A stretch of DNA of 64,000 nt from Chloroflexus aggregans DSM 9485 (GCF_000021945.1 NC_011831.1:3361353-3425352); one strand, 5' to 3'; positions 6,768 to 16,676 are shown, numbered from the stretch's first letter. The notes: generated by a model from the letters alone, not told the origin. Translations and numbers: made by a program.

Positions 6768-8558
6768 ATGTGGTATGTCACCCCCTACATCCTTTTACCG
6801 CTGGCCGCCGCAGGTCTGGCAATTGCGGCGATTTGGCAAGCGTGGTCTTACCGGCAGTTGCCGGTTGCTCGTATTTTTATCGGCATGATGCTGGCTACGC
6901 TCTGGTGGTCATTGTGCAATGCGCTTGAATTGGCTAATGCCACGGTCGGTGGCAAGGTACTGTTAACCAGTATCCAGTACGTTAGTGTCGTGAGCGTACC
7001 GGTGTTATGGTTCCTGTTTGCGCTGTTCTACACCAACAAAGAGCAACTTGTGCATCGGTGGGTCGTAGTCGCGCTGGTGATTGTCCAAGGGAGCGTTTTG
7101 CTAGGCGCATGGACAAACCACTGGCACCGGCTGATGTGGCCTGCGGTTGAACTTGTGTATACCGCTCAAGGTTTGTGGGTGCTGACCGGTTCCAATGGAC
7201 CGTTGTGGTACGTTGGTGTGGTGAACGGGTATGGGATGGTCCTCGTTGGTACCCTTCTGATGATTAATCAAGCGCGTCGTAGTCGTGCGTTGTATCGCGC
7301 CCAAGCATTAAGTCTTCTCGTTGGTGCGCTCTTGCCATGGGTCACCAGTATCTTGTTTGTGACCGGTCGTAGTCCGATTCTCTATATTGACACGACCCCG
7401 GTCGCTTTTGCACTCAGTGGTCTGACATTTAATGTCGCAATGCGGCGTTTTCGTGTGCTTGATCTGCTTCCCGCAGCACGCGATGCGATTGTTGATCAGA
7501 TTTCCGATGCGATTATCGTGGTCGATCGGCACGATCGGGTACTTGATCTCAATCCGGCAGCACAGCTCTTTTTCGCCGACCAGACTGCGGTGATCGGTCA
7601 ACCGCTTACCGTTGTCGCGCCGACATGGTTGTACGAACAGGTGCGTGATCGCTATGAGGGTCAATTTGAACTGAACCAACCTACTTCTGAGGGGATGCTA
7701 ACCTACGATTTGCGTTGTACCACTCTGCGTGATCGACGTGGTATGGCAATGGGTCGGATCTTTGTATTGCGCGACATTACCCTCTTGAAACAAGCTGCAC
7801 TGGCGTTGCAAAAGGCGAAAGAGGCGGCTGAAGCGGCGAACCAGGCGAAGAGTACGTTTTTGGCGATGATGAGCCACGAATTACGGACACCGCTCACGGC
7901 CATCTTGGGTTATAGCGAGGTTATTCGTGATGATTTGCAGATTCGTGGGCAAAACGACTTGATTGCCGATCTCGATCGGGTGGTGCTGGCCGGACGTCAC
8001 CTGCTTAACCTGATCAACGATATTCTCGAATTGGCCCGGCTTGAGGCCAATTCGTTACAAGTCTATCCCGAACCGCTCCACCTGGCGGAGATTGTTACTG
8101 AGGTTGTGAGCACGTCACACGGGTTGGCCCAGCGGAACCAGAATACGTTGACGGTAACAGTGGAGCCGAATCTTCCGCCGGTAAAGGCCGATCCGACCCG
8201 CTTACGACAAGTGTTGCTCAACCTGATCGGGAATGCCTGTAAGTTTACCGAACAAGGCCAGATTCACGTCCGCTGCTACAGTCCGCAACCCGGTATCATC
8301 CAGATCGATGTCAGTGATACCGGGATCGGTATTCCTCCCGAACAACTGGCCTCTCTGTTTCAACCGTTCATGCAAGTTGATAATGGTACAACTCGGCGCT
8401 ATGGTGGTGCGGGGTTGGGGTTGGCGATTAGTCGCCGCTTGTGTCAAGCAATGGGTGGCGAGATCGTTGTGGAGAGTGAACCGCAACGTGGCTCGACATT
8501 TAGTGTTCGCTTACCGGTTGCCGATACCGTTATGTCGCCATTGTGTTCGGACAACTAG
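6768..8558 (+). CDS. 7TM sensor histidine kinase with PAS domain
   Basis: 596 residues. The N-terminus holds seven or so hydrophobic helices (about 1-220) of the HisKA_7TM type. A PAS domain follows (about 237-335, AIIVVDRHDRVLDLNPAAQ), then a HisKA dimerisation helix with the phosphoacceptor in MMSHELRTPLTAILGYSE (His370). The HATPase_c domain carries an N box (LLNLIGNACKFTEQG), G1 (DTGIGIPPEQ), F (LFQPFMQVD) and G2 (GGAGLGLAISRRL). There is no receiver domain and no response regulator next door, so the partner is unknown. The start is close to the divergent TrmB promoter. Confidence 0.93.
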   Translation: MWYVTPYILLPLAAAGLAIAAIWQAWSYRQLPVARIFIGMMLATLWWSLCNALELANATVGGKVLLTSIQYVSVVSVPVLWFLFALFYTNKEQLVHRWVVVALVIVQGSVLLGAWTNHWHRLMWPAVELVYTAQGLWVLTGSNGPLWYVGVVNGYGMVLVGTLLMINQARRSRALYRAQALSLLVGALLPWVTSILFVTGRSPILYIDTTPVAFALSGLTFNVAMRRFRVLDLLPAARDAIVDQISDAIIVVDRHDRVLDLNPAAQLFFADQTAVIGQPLTVVAPTWLYEQVRDRYEGQFELNQPTSEGMLTYDLRCTTLRDRRGMAMGRIFVLRDITLLKQAALALQKAKEAAEAANQAKSTFLAMMSHELRTPLTAILGYSEVIRDDLQIRGQNDLIADLDRVVLAGRHLLNLINDILELARLEANSLQVYPEPLHLAEIVTEVVSTSHGLAQRNQNTLTVTVEPNLPPVKADPTRLRQVLLNLIGNACKFTEQGQIHVRCYSPQPGIIQIDVSDTGIGIPPEQLASLFQPFMQVDNGTTRRYGGAGLGLAISRRLCQAMGGEIVVESEPQRGSTFSVRLPVADTVMSPLCSDN

Positions 8559-8564
8559 GGATTA

Positions 8565-8573
8565 TGGTACAAT
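8565..8573 (+). promoter_or_regulatory. Extended -10 promoter of the DUF512 gene
   Basis: TGGTACAAT lies 72 bases before the GTG start at 8645. It is flanked by the 7-bp inverted repeat GACAACT (8550-8556) and AGTTGTC (8576-8582), which could be an operator or a weak stem. No good -35 is seen. Confidence 0.5.
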
Positions 8574-8644
8574 GAAGTTGTCGTAAGGGGTGTGCGTAGG
8601 TCGATCGTATGGGGCCTACGCCTTATCTATTCGCAGGAGCGTGT

Positions 8645-10171
8645 GTGGAATATCAGCCTAACGTTAAGCGAATTACCGGTGAAGGCGGTGTGATCGCGCA
8701 TGTCGCCGACCAGAGTATCGCTGCGCAGATCGGTTTGCGGCCCGGTGATACGTTGGTTGCGATCGATGGTCAGCAGTTGCGTGATGTGATCGATTATCGG
8801 TTTGCGATGGCTGAAGCGCGGGTAACGCTCCTCGTGCGGACGGCTGATGGTCGTGAACGCACAGTGATCATCGACAAAGACCCTGATGAAGACCTCGGCG
8901 TTGAGTTTACCGAGCCGCTGTTCGATCGGCTGCGAACGTGCAATAATAAATGCCCCTTTTGTTTCTTGACCCAGATGCCAAAAGGTTTTCGCAAGACCCT
9001 ATATTTGAAAGATGATGATTACCGGCTGTCGTTCTTGTACGCCAACTTTGTTACCTTTACCAACCTGAGTGAAGCCGATTGGGTGCGGATCGAGCAGCAG
9101 CGCTTGTCGCCGTTGTACATCAGCGTCCATGCCACCGATCCCTTCTGGCGGGCCATTATGCTTGGGAAGCGTGATGTGCCCGATGTGCGAGAGCAGATTA
9201 AGCGGCTGGGTCGCGCCGGAATCCGTGTTCATACCCAAATTGTCGCTTGCCCACAGGTGAATGATGGCGAGGTGCTGCGTCAGAGTATCGAAGATTTGAT
9301 CGCACTACATCCGATAGTTGAATCGATTTCGGTTGTGCCGGTTGGCTTGACCAAGTTTCGGTTTGAGGGTAAAGCCCCAAAGACGATCCGGGCCGCTATT
9401 CAAGTGCATGAAACGCCGGAGTGGATCGATACAAACTGGGAACGACAACCGTTGTGGGAAGACCCAACGACCATCCCTCTGTCTAACGACAATCGGTCGC
9501 CGCACGATCCGGCGTTGGGGTTTTGTTCACGTCTTGGCATGGTGACGGATGTGCCACTGCGTTGCTATACGCCGGCTGAAGCAGCCGCTGTGATCGATTT
9601 GATCGAACCGTTCCAGGCCCGCTGTTACGCACAATTCGGCTTGCACCTCGTCTATGCTTCCGACGAGTTTTATCTGCTGGCCGGTCGTCCCATTCCACTG
9701 GCGGAACGTTACGACGATATGCCGCAGTACAGCAATGGTGTGGGCATGGTGCGTGATTTTCTTGATAATTGGGCGCGCGTCCGTCGCCGCTTGCCGGCGC
9801 GGATTGCCCGTCCCACTACGCTGGCCCTCGTCTGCGGGACGCTGGTGGCGCCGATGATGGAACAGGTCGCGGTACGCCTGAATCGGGTTGAAAACCTGTC
9901 GGTGCAGGTGGTGCCGGTGATCAATCAGTTCTTTGGTGAGACGGTGACGGTCAGTGGCTTGCTCACCGCACAAGACGTGATCCCGGCGTTGCGCGCTTCC
10001 GGGTGCGAGCGGGCGTTATTGCCACGGGTGATGTTCGACTATACCGGTGAACGCACGATCGATGATTACACACCGGGTCGAATCAGTGCTGAATCCGGGA
10101 TGCCGGTGGCATTGGCTGGTGAAGCTGACGAACTGGTGCGCTATGTGAGGGCATTAGCCCAGCATGAGTAG
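8645..10171 (+). CDS. DUF512 radical SAM protein with PDZ-like domain
   Basis: 508 residues. It starts with a PDZ-like domain (about 8-80, SIAAQIGLRPGDTLVAIDGQ). Then comes the radical-SAM cluster motif C-x3-C-x2-C (Cys99, 103, 106 in RTCNNKCPFCFL), an SAM/TIM-barrel segment (LSPLYISVHATDP, VHTQIVACPQVNDGEVL) and the DUF512 C-terminal half. This matches a widespread conserved family of Fe-S proteins whose substrate is not established. The GTG at 8645 is preferred because AGGAG lies 5 bases upstream; an in-frame ATG exists at 8609 without a good site. The HD-GYP gene follows within 12 bases, indicating an operon. Confidence 0.9.
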   Translation: MEYQPNVKRITGEGGVIAHVADQSIAAQIGLRPGDTLVAIDGQQLRDVIDYRFAMAEARVTLLVRTADGRERTVIIDKDPDEDLGVEFTEPLFDRLRTCNNKCPFCFLTQMPKGFRKTLYLKDDDYRLSFLYANFVTFTNLSEADWVRIEQQRLSPLYISVHATDPFWRAIMLGKRDVPDVREQIKRLGRAGIRVHTQIVACPQVNDGEVLRQSIEDLIALHPIVESISVVPVGLTKFRFEGKAPKTIRAAIQVHETPEWIDTNWERQPLWEDPTTIPLSNDNRSPHDPALGFCSRLGMVTDVPLRCYTPAEAAAVIDLIEPFQARCYAQFGLHLVYASDEFYLLAGRPIPLAERYDDMPQYSNGVGMVRDFLDNWARVRRRLPARIARPTTLALVCGTLVAPMMEQVAVRLNRVENLSVQVVPVINQFFGETVTVSGLLTAQDVIPALRASGCERALLPRVMFDYTGERTIDDYTPGRISAESGMPVALAGEADELVRYVRALAQHE

Positions 10172-10182
10172 TGGAGGGCGCA

Positions 10183-11907
10183 ATGGCTAGCCAAGAATCG
10201 CGCTTGCAGCGTTACCTTGAGGTGACTCAACGCGCCAATCAGATTGCCGATAGTACTCAGCTCGATCATCTGCTCGACCGTTTGCTCGACCTGATTATCG
10301 AGATTACCGAATCGGAAGCCGGCACGTTATACCTCTACGATGCGATAACCCACGAACTCATTTTTAAAGTGGTCAAAGGTAGTCCGGCCGGTCAGGCCTT
10401 GATCGGTCGTCGGCTATCGGCTGATACCGGTATCGCCGGCTATGCCTTGCAGCAGCGCCAGCCATTCTTTGTCCATGACGTAGCCAATGATCCGCGCTGG
10501 AATCGGTCGTTTGGCGAAATGGGTGTGTTGGCCCTGCGTACTATGTTCTGTATTCCCCTCCTGTTGCGCGGCGAACCGGTTGGGGTGGTACAGGTCTTTA
10601 ATCTATCGCCTGAGGTAGTGGATGACGACGAAGAGATGGCCCTGATCGAGTTATTGACCTCACGGTTGGTGACCGAGGTCGAAAAAGCGCGTCTGTTGGA
10701 AGAGTCGTGGCGACGTGAGCGCCGACAGCAAGCGTTGGTCGAGATTGTATCGCAGTTGACGGCTACCCTCGATCGCGATGAGCTGTTGCGCCGGATTATG
10801 AACTATGCGTGCGATTTACTTGAGGTTGAAGCGGCCTCGATCTGGCTGATCGACCGTGAACGTAACGATCTGGTCTTACATATTGCCGGCGGTAGGCATA
10901 GTGAGCGAGTGGAATCGTTACGGCTGCCGCGGGGGCAAGGGATTATCGGCCACGTTATCGAAACCGGTGAGACGGTTGTGGTGAACGATGTGCGTCACGA
11001 TCACCGGTTTTATCAAGGGCTGGATCAGCGTAGTGGGTTTCAAACTCGTGCAATTCTCTGTGTTCCGCTCCGTTCACCCCGGATTGTGCTCGGTGGCGAA
11101 CGTGGTGAAATAGAGGGAATGATTATCGGTGGCGCTCAAGCCCTCAATCCACGTGATAACCGGCCCTTCGTTGCTGAGGATATTAGCCTGTTTCAGATGT
11201 TGGCGTCGCAAGCAGCAACGGTGATCCGACTGGCCGAACTCTACTGTGAAACCGATAGCCTGTTTACCCGGATTATTGATGCAATTACCGGTGCTATCGA
11301 TCTGAAAGATCCGTATACTCGTGGCCATAGCCAGCGGGTGAGCGATTTTTCGGTGGCGATTGCCCAAGAGTTGGGTCTGCCACGCGATCAGATTTATCAA
11401 TTGCGGGTGGCGAGTAAACTTCACGATGTCGGTAAGATTCGGGTGCCCGATCATATTCTCAAAAAACCGGGTCGTCTCGAAGAAGCAGAATTTGCCGAGA
11501 TGCGCCGGCATCCGATGTATGGAATGGAGTTTCTGCGTGATAATGGCCTACTCGAACTAGAACTGCTGCGCAATTCTTGGTCGGCACTCGCCCATCACCA
11601 CGAGCGTCTCGATGGGCGCGGGTATCCACAGGGGTTGAGCGGTGAAGCGATCGGGTTGTTTGGCCGGATCGTGGCCGTCGCCGATGTGTTTGATGCGCTG
11701 ACCAGCAATCGCCCGTACCGCCCACCGATGGCGGTTGATGAGGTTTTGGCGCTGTTGCGCCGTGGGGCCGGGAGTGAGTTTGATCCTGCATGCGTGGAGG
11801 CGCTGATCCGGGCTCGTGAAAAAGGGCTTATTTTGACCCAGGATGAACGCGATCGAGCCTTGGCATCGGCAAAGGAGCATTACCATGAACGTGCTGTTAA
11901 TCGATAA
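10183..11907 (+). CDS. GAF-GAF-HD-GYP phosphodiesterase
   Basis: 574 residues. Two GAF sensor domains (about 15-165 and 185-365) precede an HD-GYP domain (about 370-560). That domain shows [18 protein letters not shown] and a downstream [15 protein letters not shown]; these are the metal and signature residues of c-di-GMP-degrading HD-GYP enzymes. The second GAF is interrupted by an insert around [14 protein letters not shown]. No membrane segment is seen, so it should sense a soluble ligand or redox state. The ATG at 10183 has GGAGGGC upstream. The gene overlaps trpG by 23 bases at its end. Confidence 0.93.
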   Translation: MASQESRLQRYLEVTQRANQIADSTQLDHLLDRLLDLIIEITESEAGTLYLYDAITHELIFKVVKGSPAGQALIGRRLSADTGIAGYALQQRQPFFVHDVANDPRWNRSFGEMGVLALRTMFCIPLLLRGEPVGVVQVFNLSPEVVDDDEEMALIELLTSRLVTEVEKARLLEESWRRERRQQALVEIVSQLTATLDRDELLRRIMNYACDLLEVEAASIWLIDRERNDLVLHIAGGRHSERVESLRLPRGQGIIGHVIETGETVVVNDVRHDHRFYQGLDQRSGFQTRAILCVPLRSPRIVLGGERGEIEGMIIGGAQALNPRDNRPFVAEDISLFQMLASQAATVIRLAELYCETDSLFTRIIDAITGAIDLKDPYTRGHSQRVSDFSVAIAQELGLPRDQIYQLRVASKLHDVGKIRVPDHILKKPGRLEEAEFAEMRRHPMYGMEFLRDNGLLELELLRNSWSALAHHHERLDGRGYPQGLSGEAIGLFGRIVAVADVFDALTSNRPYRPPMAVDEVLALLRRGAGSEFDPACVEALIRAREKGLILTQDERDRALASAKEHYHERAVNR

Positions 11908-12478
11908 CTACGATTCGTTTACCTATAATCTCTATCAGTATCTGTGTGAATTAGGTGCGACAGTTGATGTCGTTCGGAATGATCAAATCACAGTTGCCGA
12001 AGTGGCGGCGCGTCAGCCTGACCGGATCGTGATTAGTCCCGGACCATGTACGCCTGCCGAGGCGGGGATCAGTGTTGATGTGATCCGCGAATTGGGTAGC
12101 TCCATTCCGATCTTGGGCGTATGTCTGGGCCATCAAGCGATTGGCGCTGCGTATGGTGGTGCAGTCGTGCGCGCGCCACTCGTGATGCACGGGAAGCTGT
12201 CGCCCATTTATCATAATGGGCAAGGCGTCTTTGCCGGCTTGCCGTCGCCGTTTATGGCGACCCGCTATCACTCACTGATTGTACGTCGGGAGGATCTTCC
12301 CGCTGAACTGGAAATCACGGCCTGGACGGAGGATGGGCTGATTATGGGTATGCGCCATCGTTCGTTTCCGGTTGAAGGTGTGCAGTTCCATCCTGAATCG
12401 ATTATGACCGAGGGTGGTAAACAGATGCTGGCCAATTTCTTGGCCGGTGTGCCGGTGAGTGCAGGGAGTGGGGAGTAG
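11885..12478 (+). CDS. trpG: Anthranilate/aminodeoxychorismate synthase glutaminase subunit
   Basis: 197 residues, a full class I glutamine amidotransferase. It has [17 protein letters not shown] at the N-terminus, the oxyanion/ISPGPCTP loop, the nucleophile in [11 protein letters not shown], and the catalytic HPES near the end. It supplies ammonia to TrpE or PabB in tryptophan or folate synthesis; sequence alone does not separate the two roles. The ribosome site AAAGGAG lies inside the end of the HD-GYP gene. Neither trpE nor pabB is adjacent, and trpD is 27 kb away. Confidence 0.93.
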   Translation: MNVLLIDNYDSFTYNLYQYLCELGATVDVVRNDQITVAEVAARQPDRIVISPGPCTPAEAGISVDVIRELGSSIPILGVCLGHQAIGAAYGGAVVRAPLVMHGKLSPIYHNGQGVFAGLPSPFMATRYHSLIVRREDLPAELEITAWTEDGLIMGMRHRSFPVEGVQFHPESIMTEGGKQMLANFLAGVPVSAGSGE

Positions 12479-12490
12479 GGAACAGGGAGG

Positions 12491-13502
12491 ATCAGGACAC
12501 GGATTCACACGGATCTAACGGATTTGCACGGTGTGCGCGATCCGTGGTCATCTGGCAAACTCGTGTTTATCCGTGTGCTAATATCAGGACACGGGTTCAG
12601 ACGGATCTAACGGATTTGCACGGTGTGCGCGATCCGTGGTCATCTGGCAAACTCGTGTTTATCCGTGTGCTAATATCAGGACACGGGTTCAGACGGATCT
12701 AACGGATTTGCACGGTGTGCGCGATCCGTGGTCATCTGGCAAACTCGTGTTTATCCGTGTGCTAATATCAGGACACGGGTTCAGACGGATCTAACGGATT
12801 TGCACGGTGTGCGCGATCCGTGGTCACCTGGCAAACTCGTGTTTATCCGTGTGCTAATATCAGGACACGGGTTCAGACGGATCTAACGGATTTGCACGGT
12901 GTGCGCGATCCGTGGTCATCTGGCAAACTCGTGTTTATCCGCGTGCTAATATCAGGACACGGGTTCAGACGGATCTAACGGATTTGCACGGTGTGCGCGA
13001 TCCGTGGTCATCTGGCAAACTCGTGTTTATCCGCGTGCTAATATCAGGACACGGGTTCAGACGGATCTAACGGATTTGCACGGTGTGCGCGATCCGTGGT
13101 CATCTGGCAAACTCGTGTTTATCCGTGTGCTAATATCAGGACACGGGTTCAGACGGATCTAACGGATTTGCACGGTGTGCGCGATCCGTGGTCATCTGGC
13201 AAACTCGTGTTTATCCGTGTGCTAATATCAGGACACGGGTTCAGACGGATCTAACGGATTTGCACGGTGTGCGCGATCCGTGGTCATCTGGCAAACTCGT
13301 GTTTATCCGTGTGCTAATATCAGGACACGGGTTCAGACGGATCTAACGGATTTGCACGGTGTGCGCGATCCGTGGTCATCTGGCAAACTCGTGTTTATCC
13401 GTGTGCTAATATCAGGACACGGGTTCAGACGGATCTAACGGATTTGCACGGTGTGCGCGATCCGTGGTCATCTGGCAAACTCGTGTTTATCCGTGTGCTA
13501 AT
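12491..13502. repeat. Eleven tandem copies of a 92-bp repeat
   Basis: Units begin at 12491, 12583, 12675, 12767, 12859, 12951, 13043, 13135, 13227, 13319 and 13411, exactly 92 bases apart, with no spacers. The copies are almost identical. The first differs in its opening (GGATTCACACGG rather than GGGTTCAGACGG), the fourth has CACCTGG for CATCTGG, and copies five and six have CCGCGTG for CCGTGTG. The unit contains the word GATCCGTGG, also abundant in the array at 62.6-63.2 kb. It fills the whole gap between trpG and the converging gene at 13516. Confidence 0.97.
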
Positions 13503-13515
13503 CCTTTTAGGCAGG

Positions 13516-14193
13516 TTACGCCATCGGCGGATGGGCAGGTGGCGCAATGCGATCAAGCTCAGCGTACCCGGCCAACGCCTCGGCCCGCGATAGGCCGGCG
13601 GCGGCGAGCTCGGCATCGCTGCGGGCTAGCAGCCGTTGGTAGAATGCTCGTGCCGTTGCCAACCAGTACAGCGGCTCACGCGCCAACAATTCATGCACAA
13701 GGTCTTCGCTGTGCGCGAGATCACCTTGCCGCTCGCACAAAATGAGGAGTGCGGCCAGCGTGGGAGCGGGCACGACGTAATCGCGCAGCAATCCCAATAG
13801 GTCGGTATAGGTTGGAGCGTATTCCGGCAATGGCTCCGGCGCGGCCAGCGCGCATTCTATCACCACTTGCAACGCCAGCAAGGCACGCGCTGCGGCGGCA
13901 TCACTCTCCCCATCATCGCTGAGCAGGCGTGCTTCGATAGTGAGCAGCGCAGCGAGGTATGCACCCTCGCTCCACCAATCCTCACTCTGGTTGTGAAACC
14001 GCAGCAACGCCAGCAATTGCCGATCGCTTAACGAGGCTACGTGATCGCTCCCAATACCTAATCGATCACGGTAGGCGTTGTCAATTGCAATCCGCACGAG
14101 CGGCGATTTGCCGTTACGGTACAACCCGAGGATGTAGCGGATGATTGCGCCGAATTGGGCGATCATTCGCAAAATGTAATCATCACGGTACAT
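13516..14193 (-). CDS. DUF6483-like hypothetical protein
   Basis: 225 residues, soluble and alpha-helical with TPR-like Ala/Leu spacing. The N-terminus (MYRDDYILRMIAQFGAIIRYILG) resembles a small uncharacterised family annotated as DUF6483 (recognition from memory, moderate certainty). The start at 14193 is chosen because upstream in-frame codons run into the divergent promoter region. A candidate promoter at 14200-14228 would place the transcript start at the ATG. It ends right beside the 92-bp array. Function is unknown. Confidence 0.7.
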   Translation of the reverse strand: MYRDDYILRMIAQFGAIIRYILGLYRNGKSPLVRIAIDNAYRDRLGIGSDHVASLSDRQLLALLRFHNQSEDWWSEGAYLAALLTIEARLLSDDGESDAAAARALLALQVVIECALAAPEPLPEYAPTYTDLLGLLRDYVVPAPTLAALLILCERQGDLAHSEDLVHELLAREPLYWLATARAFYQRLLARSDAELAAAGLSRAEALAGYAELDRIAPPAHPPMA

Positions 14194-14199
14194 AAAGGT

Positions 14200-14228
14200 A
14201 ACGTACCTGAACAATAGTCGGTTGTCAA
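14200..14228 (-). promoter_or_regulatory. Candidate promoter giving a leaderless transcript
   Basis: On the minus strand TTGACA (14223-14228), 17 bases, TACGTT (14200-14205). The ATG at 14193 lies 6 bases downstream of the -10, so the message would be leaderless or nearly so. The -10 is weak. Confidence 0.45.
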
Positions 14229-14309
14229 ATGCGCTTGGCTGTGGGTGAGGTTGAGAGTTCGCAATGGGTTTGATCTGGTCGCACCGCATAACCGCGCTGT
14301 CGTAGCCTA

Positions 14310-14318
14310 TGGTATGAT
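14310..14318 (+). promoter_or_regulatory. Extended -10 promoter of the short-chain dehydrogenase gene
   Basis: TGGTATGAT precedes the ATG at 14352 by 33 bases, with AGAGGAGG as ribosome site in between. No clear -35. Confidence 0.5.
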
Positions 14319-14351
14319 ACATCGGGCAGAGATTGGCTAGAGGAGGATACG

Positions 14352-15110
14352 ATGGAGTTACCCTTCATTGGGAAAGTCGCGTTGGTGACGGGCGCGGCAA
14401 GTGGGATTGGGCGCGCTTCGGCGTTGGCCTTTGCGCGCGAGGGGGCAAAGGTGGTTGTAGCCGATGTGAATGTCGCCGGCGGCGAAGAGACGGTTGCGCT
14501 ATGCCGCGCTGCAAATACCGATGCCATCTTTGTACGCTGCGATGTCTCACAGAGTAATGAAGTTGAGCAGTTGATTGCACAGGCGGTTGATACCTTTGGC
14601 CGGATCGATTTCGCGCACAATAATGCCGGTATCGAAGGAGTACAGGCTACGTTGGTCGATTATCCCGAAGAGGTTTGGGATCGTGTGATCGATATTAACC
14701 TCAAGGGTGTCTGGCTCTGTATGAAATACGAGATCCGGCAGATGCTGCAACAAGGTGGCGGGGCAATCGTGAATACATCATCGGTTGCCGGCTTGTCCGG
14801 TTCACGCGGTGTATTGGCTTACGTTGCCAGTAAACACGGAATCGTCGGGATTACCAAAGCTGCGGCGCTTGAGTATGCCCGCAGTGGTATTCGGGTCAAC
14901 GCGATTTGCCCCGGTACCATTCATACCGCGATGATCGACCGCTTTACGCAAGGTGATCCCGAAGTGTTGGCTCAATTCGCCGAAAGTGAGCCGATTGGCC
15001 GGCTCGGTTCACCGGAAGAGGTGGCGAACTCGGTAGTCTGGCTCTGCTCTGAGAAGGCGTCATTTATTACCGGCGCGACGCTACCGGTTGACGGTGGCCG
15101 TTTAGCGTAA
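14352..15110 (+). CDS. Short-chain dehydrogenase/reductase
   Basis: 252 residues, classical SDR length. It has a Rossmann TGAASGIGRASA dinucleotide motif near residue 13, Asp in VVADVN (suggesting NAD preference), NNAGIEG, catalytic Ser in NTSSVAG, and YVASKHG with the Tyr-Lys pair. The C-terminus is the common SxxASFITGATLPVDGG. The fold and chemistry (NAD(P)-dependent alcohol/ketone oxidoreduction) are certain; the substrate is not. The ribosome site is strong. The next gene follows after 45 bases. Confidence 0.95.
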   Translation: MELPFIGKVALVTGAASGIGRASALAFAREGAKVVVADVNVAGGEETVALCRAANTDAIFVRCDVSQSNEVEQLIAQAVDTFGRIDFAHNNAGIEGVQATLVDYPEEVWDRVIDINLKGVWLCMKYEIRQMLQQGGGAIVNTSSVAGLSGSRGVLAYVASKHGIVGITKAAALEYARSGIRVNAICPGTIHTAMIDRFTQGDPEVLAQFAESEPIGRLGSPEEVANSVVWLCSEKASFITGATLPVDGGRLA

Positions 15111-15155
15111 GTGTCGTGGTGGGTAACCGTTTGGTACCCACCATCATCGTTGATC

Positions 15156-15476
15156 ATGACCGATCCTGAATCACCTTACGCTGCGATTTATGCTGTGGTA
15201 CAGCGCATTCCACCGGGGCGCGTTTGCACCTATGGCCGGGTTGCCGCACTGGCCGGTTTGCCCGGTCAGGCGCGTCTGGTTGGCTATGCCCTGCACGCCT
15301 TGCTTCGACAGAGTGTCGTGCCGTGGTGGCGTGTGATTAATCGCAGCGGCCGGATTAGCAATGTGTACGCTGCTGATGAGCAGCGGGCGCGTCTGTTGGC
15401 AGAGGGTGTTGATGTTGATGAAACGTATCTCATTGATCTCGACCGGTTTTTGTGGGCGGGCGACGATGTGGAGTAG
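15156..15476 (+). CDS. Alkyltransferase-like protein (ATL), MGMT family
   Basis: 106 residues, the length of stand-alone ATL proteins. It carries the helix-turn-helix of O6-alkylguanine transferases (IPPGRVCTYGRVAALAGLPGQARLVGYAL). The active-site PCHRV is replaced by PWWRV, so the acceptor Cys is Trp and the protein cannot transfer alkyl groups. Known ATLs flip and bind O6-alkylguanine and pass the lesion to nucleotide excision repair. The start at 15156 fits family length. The MFS gene follows after 6 bases. Confidence 0.9.
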   Translation: MTDPESPYAAIYAVVQRIPPGRVCTYGRVAALAGLPGQARLVGYALHALLRQSVVPWWRVINRSGRISNVYAADEQRARLLAEGVDVDETYLIDLDRFLWAGDDVE

Positions 15477-15482
15477 CAGGCG

Positions 15483-16676
15483 ATGACCATCGCAACCGCT
15501 GCGGCTACTCGCCGTTGGCTGATCCCGTTGTACATCGCCGGTGTGATCGTCTTCTCCGACATGTACCTGACGCAGCCTATCTTGCCCCAGTTGTCGGCTG
15601 AATACGGTATTGCACCGGCCACCGCCGGCCTCAGTGTATCGGTGGTGGTGTTGATGATTGCGCTTGGGTCGCTGGCCGTCGGTCCGCTGAGTGATCGCTG
15701 GGGACGCTGGCCGGTGATGGTCGGGAGTGTCCTCGTGCTTAGTCTCCCGACATTGCTCTGTGCATTAGCACCGTCGTTTGGGATGTTGCTGGTGGGGCGT
15801 GCCCTCCAAGGCTTATGCATCCCCGGTTTGACGGCAGTAGCAGTGGCCTATCTTGGCGATCGCTTACCTACCGCTGAGTTAGGTCGTGCGGTTGGGAGTT
15901 GGATTGCGGCGAACGTGGCCGGCGGATTGAGTGGTCGGGTTGTGGGCGGTCTGATCAGCGATAGTTGGGGGTGGCGGGCCAGTTTTATCGTCTTTGCCGG
16001 GCTAACGTTGGCGGCTGGGTTCGGTCTCTGGCTACGTTTACCGCGTGATCGTCCTGTGGCCGGTGGTGGGTGGGGGCAAGCCTATTGGGCAATGGTGATG
16101 CATCTCGCCGATCGTCATCTGCGCAGTGCGTATCTGATCGCCGGGTCACTATTTTTCGGCTTTCTCGGCATCTTCACCTATCTGCCGTACTACCTCAGCG
16201 CACCACCCTTTACCCTCCCATCGGCTATCGTCGCACTGGCCTACGTAAGTTATTTGGCCGGAGTGATCGTCTCCCCATGGGCGGGGGTACTCTCGGCTCG
16301 TTATGCCCGCTCGCGTCTAATCACCATCGGGTTGCTCATCGCTATGGGTGGCATTGGATTAACCCTTTTCCCGCACCTGCCGTTAATTGCGCTTGGCTTA
16401 TGGACGTTGTGTAGCGGGATGTTTATAGCCCAAGGTGTGGCCCCGGCCCTGGTGAATCAATTAGCCCAACACGCGAAAGGCGCGGCGAGTGCGCTGTACC
16501 TGGTTGCCTATTATCTCGGTGGAACCCTCGGTGGGGTAATTCCCGGCCTTGGCTGGCAGATCGCCGGTTGGCCGGGAGTTACGATTATCTGCCTGAGCGC
16601 CTTAGCACTCGCTTTGGTGGCGACACACCGGTTGGCGATGTTTGAATTGCACCGACATCATCGTTCAGCGGCATAA
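15483..16676 (+). CDS. MFS transporter, drug-efflux type
   Basis: 397 residues with about 12 hydrophobic helices. The A-motif between helices 2 and 3 is visible as VGPLSDRWGRWPVM, and SDMYLTQPILPQLSAEYGI at helix 1 is typical of the Bcr/CflA and YgaY-like drug-efflux branch. Substrate is not predictable. It follows the ATL gene by 6 bases and converges on a hydrolase. Confidence 0.9.
   Translation: MTIATAAATRRWLIPLYIAGVIVFSDMYLTQPILPQLSAEYGIAPATAGLSVSVVVLMIALGSLAVGPLSDRWGRWPVMVGSVLVLSLPTLLCALAPSFGMLLVGRALQGLCIPGLTAVAVAYLGDRLPTAELGRAVGSWIAANVAGGLSGRVVGGLISDSWGWRASFIVFAGLTLAAGFGLWLRLPRDRPVAGGGWGQAYWAMVMHLADRHLRSAYLIAGSLFFGFLGIFTYLPYYLSAPPFTLPSAIVALAYVSYLAGVIVSPWAGVLSARYARSRLITIGLLIAMGGIGLTLFPHLPLIALGLWTLCSGMFIAQGVAPALVNQLAQHAKGAASALYLVAYYLGGTLGGVIPGLGWQIAGWPGVTIICLSALALALVATHRLAMFELHRHHRSAA

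Noticed and set aside
12491-13502. CRISPR-like look of the 92-bp array
   Set aside because: Units abut exactly with no unique spacers and there are no cas genes.
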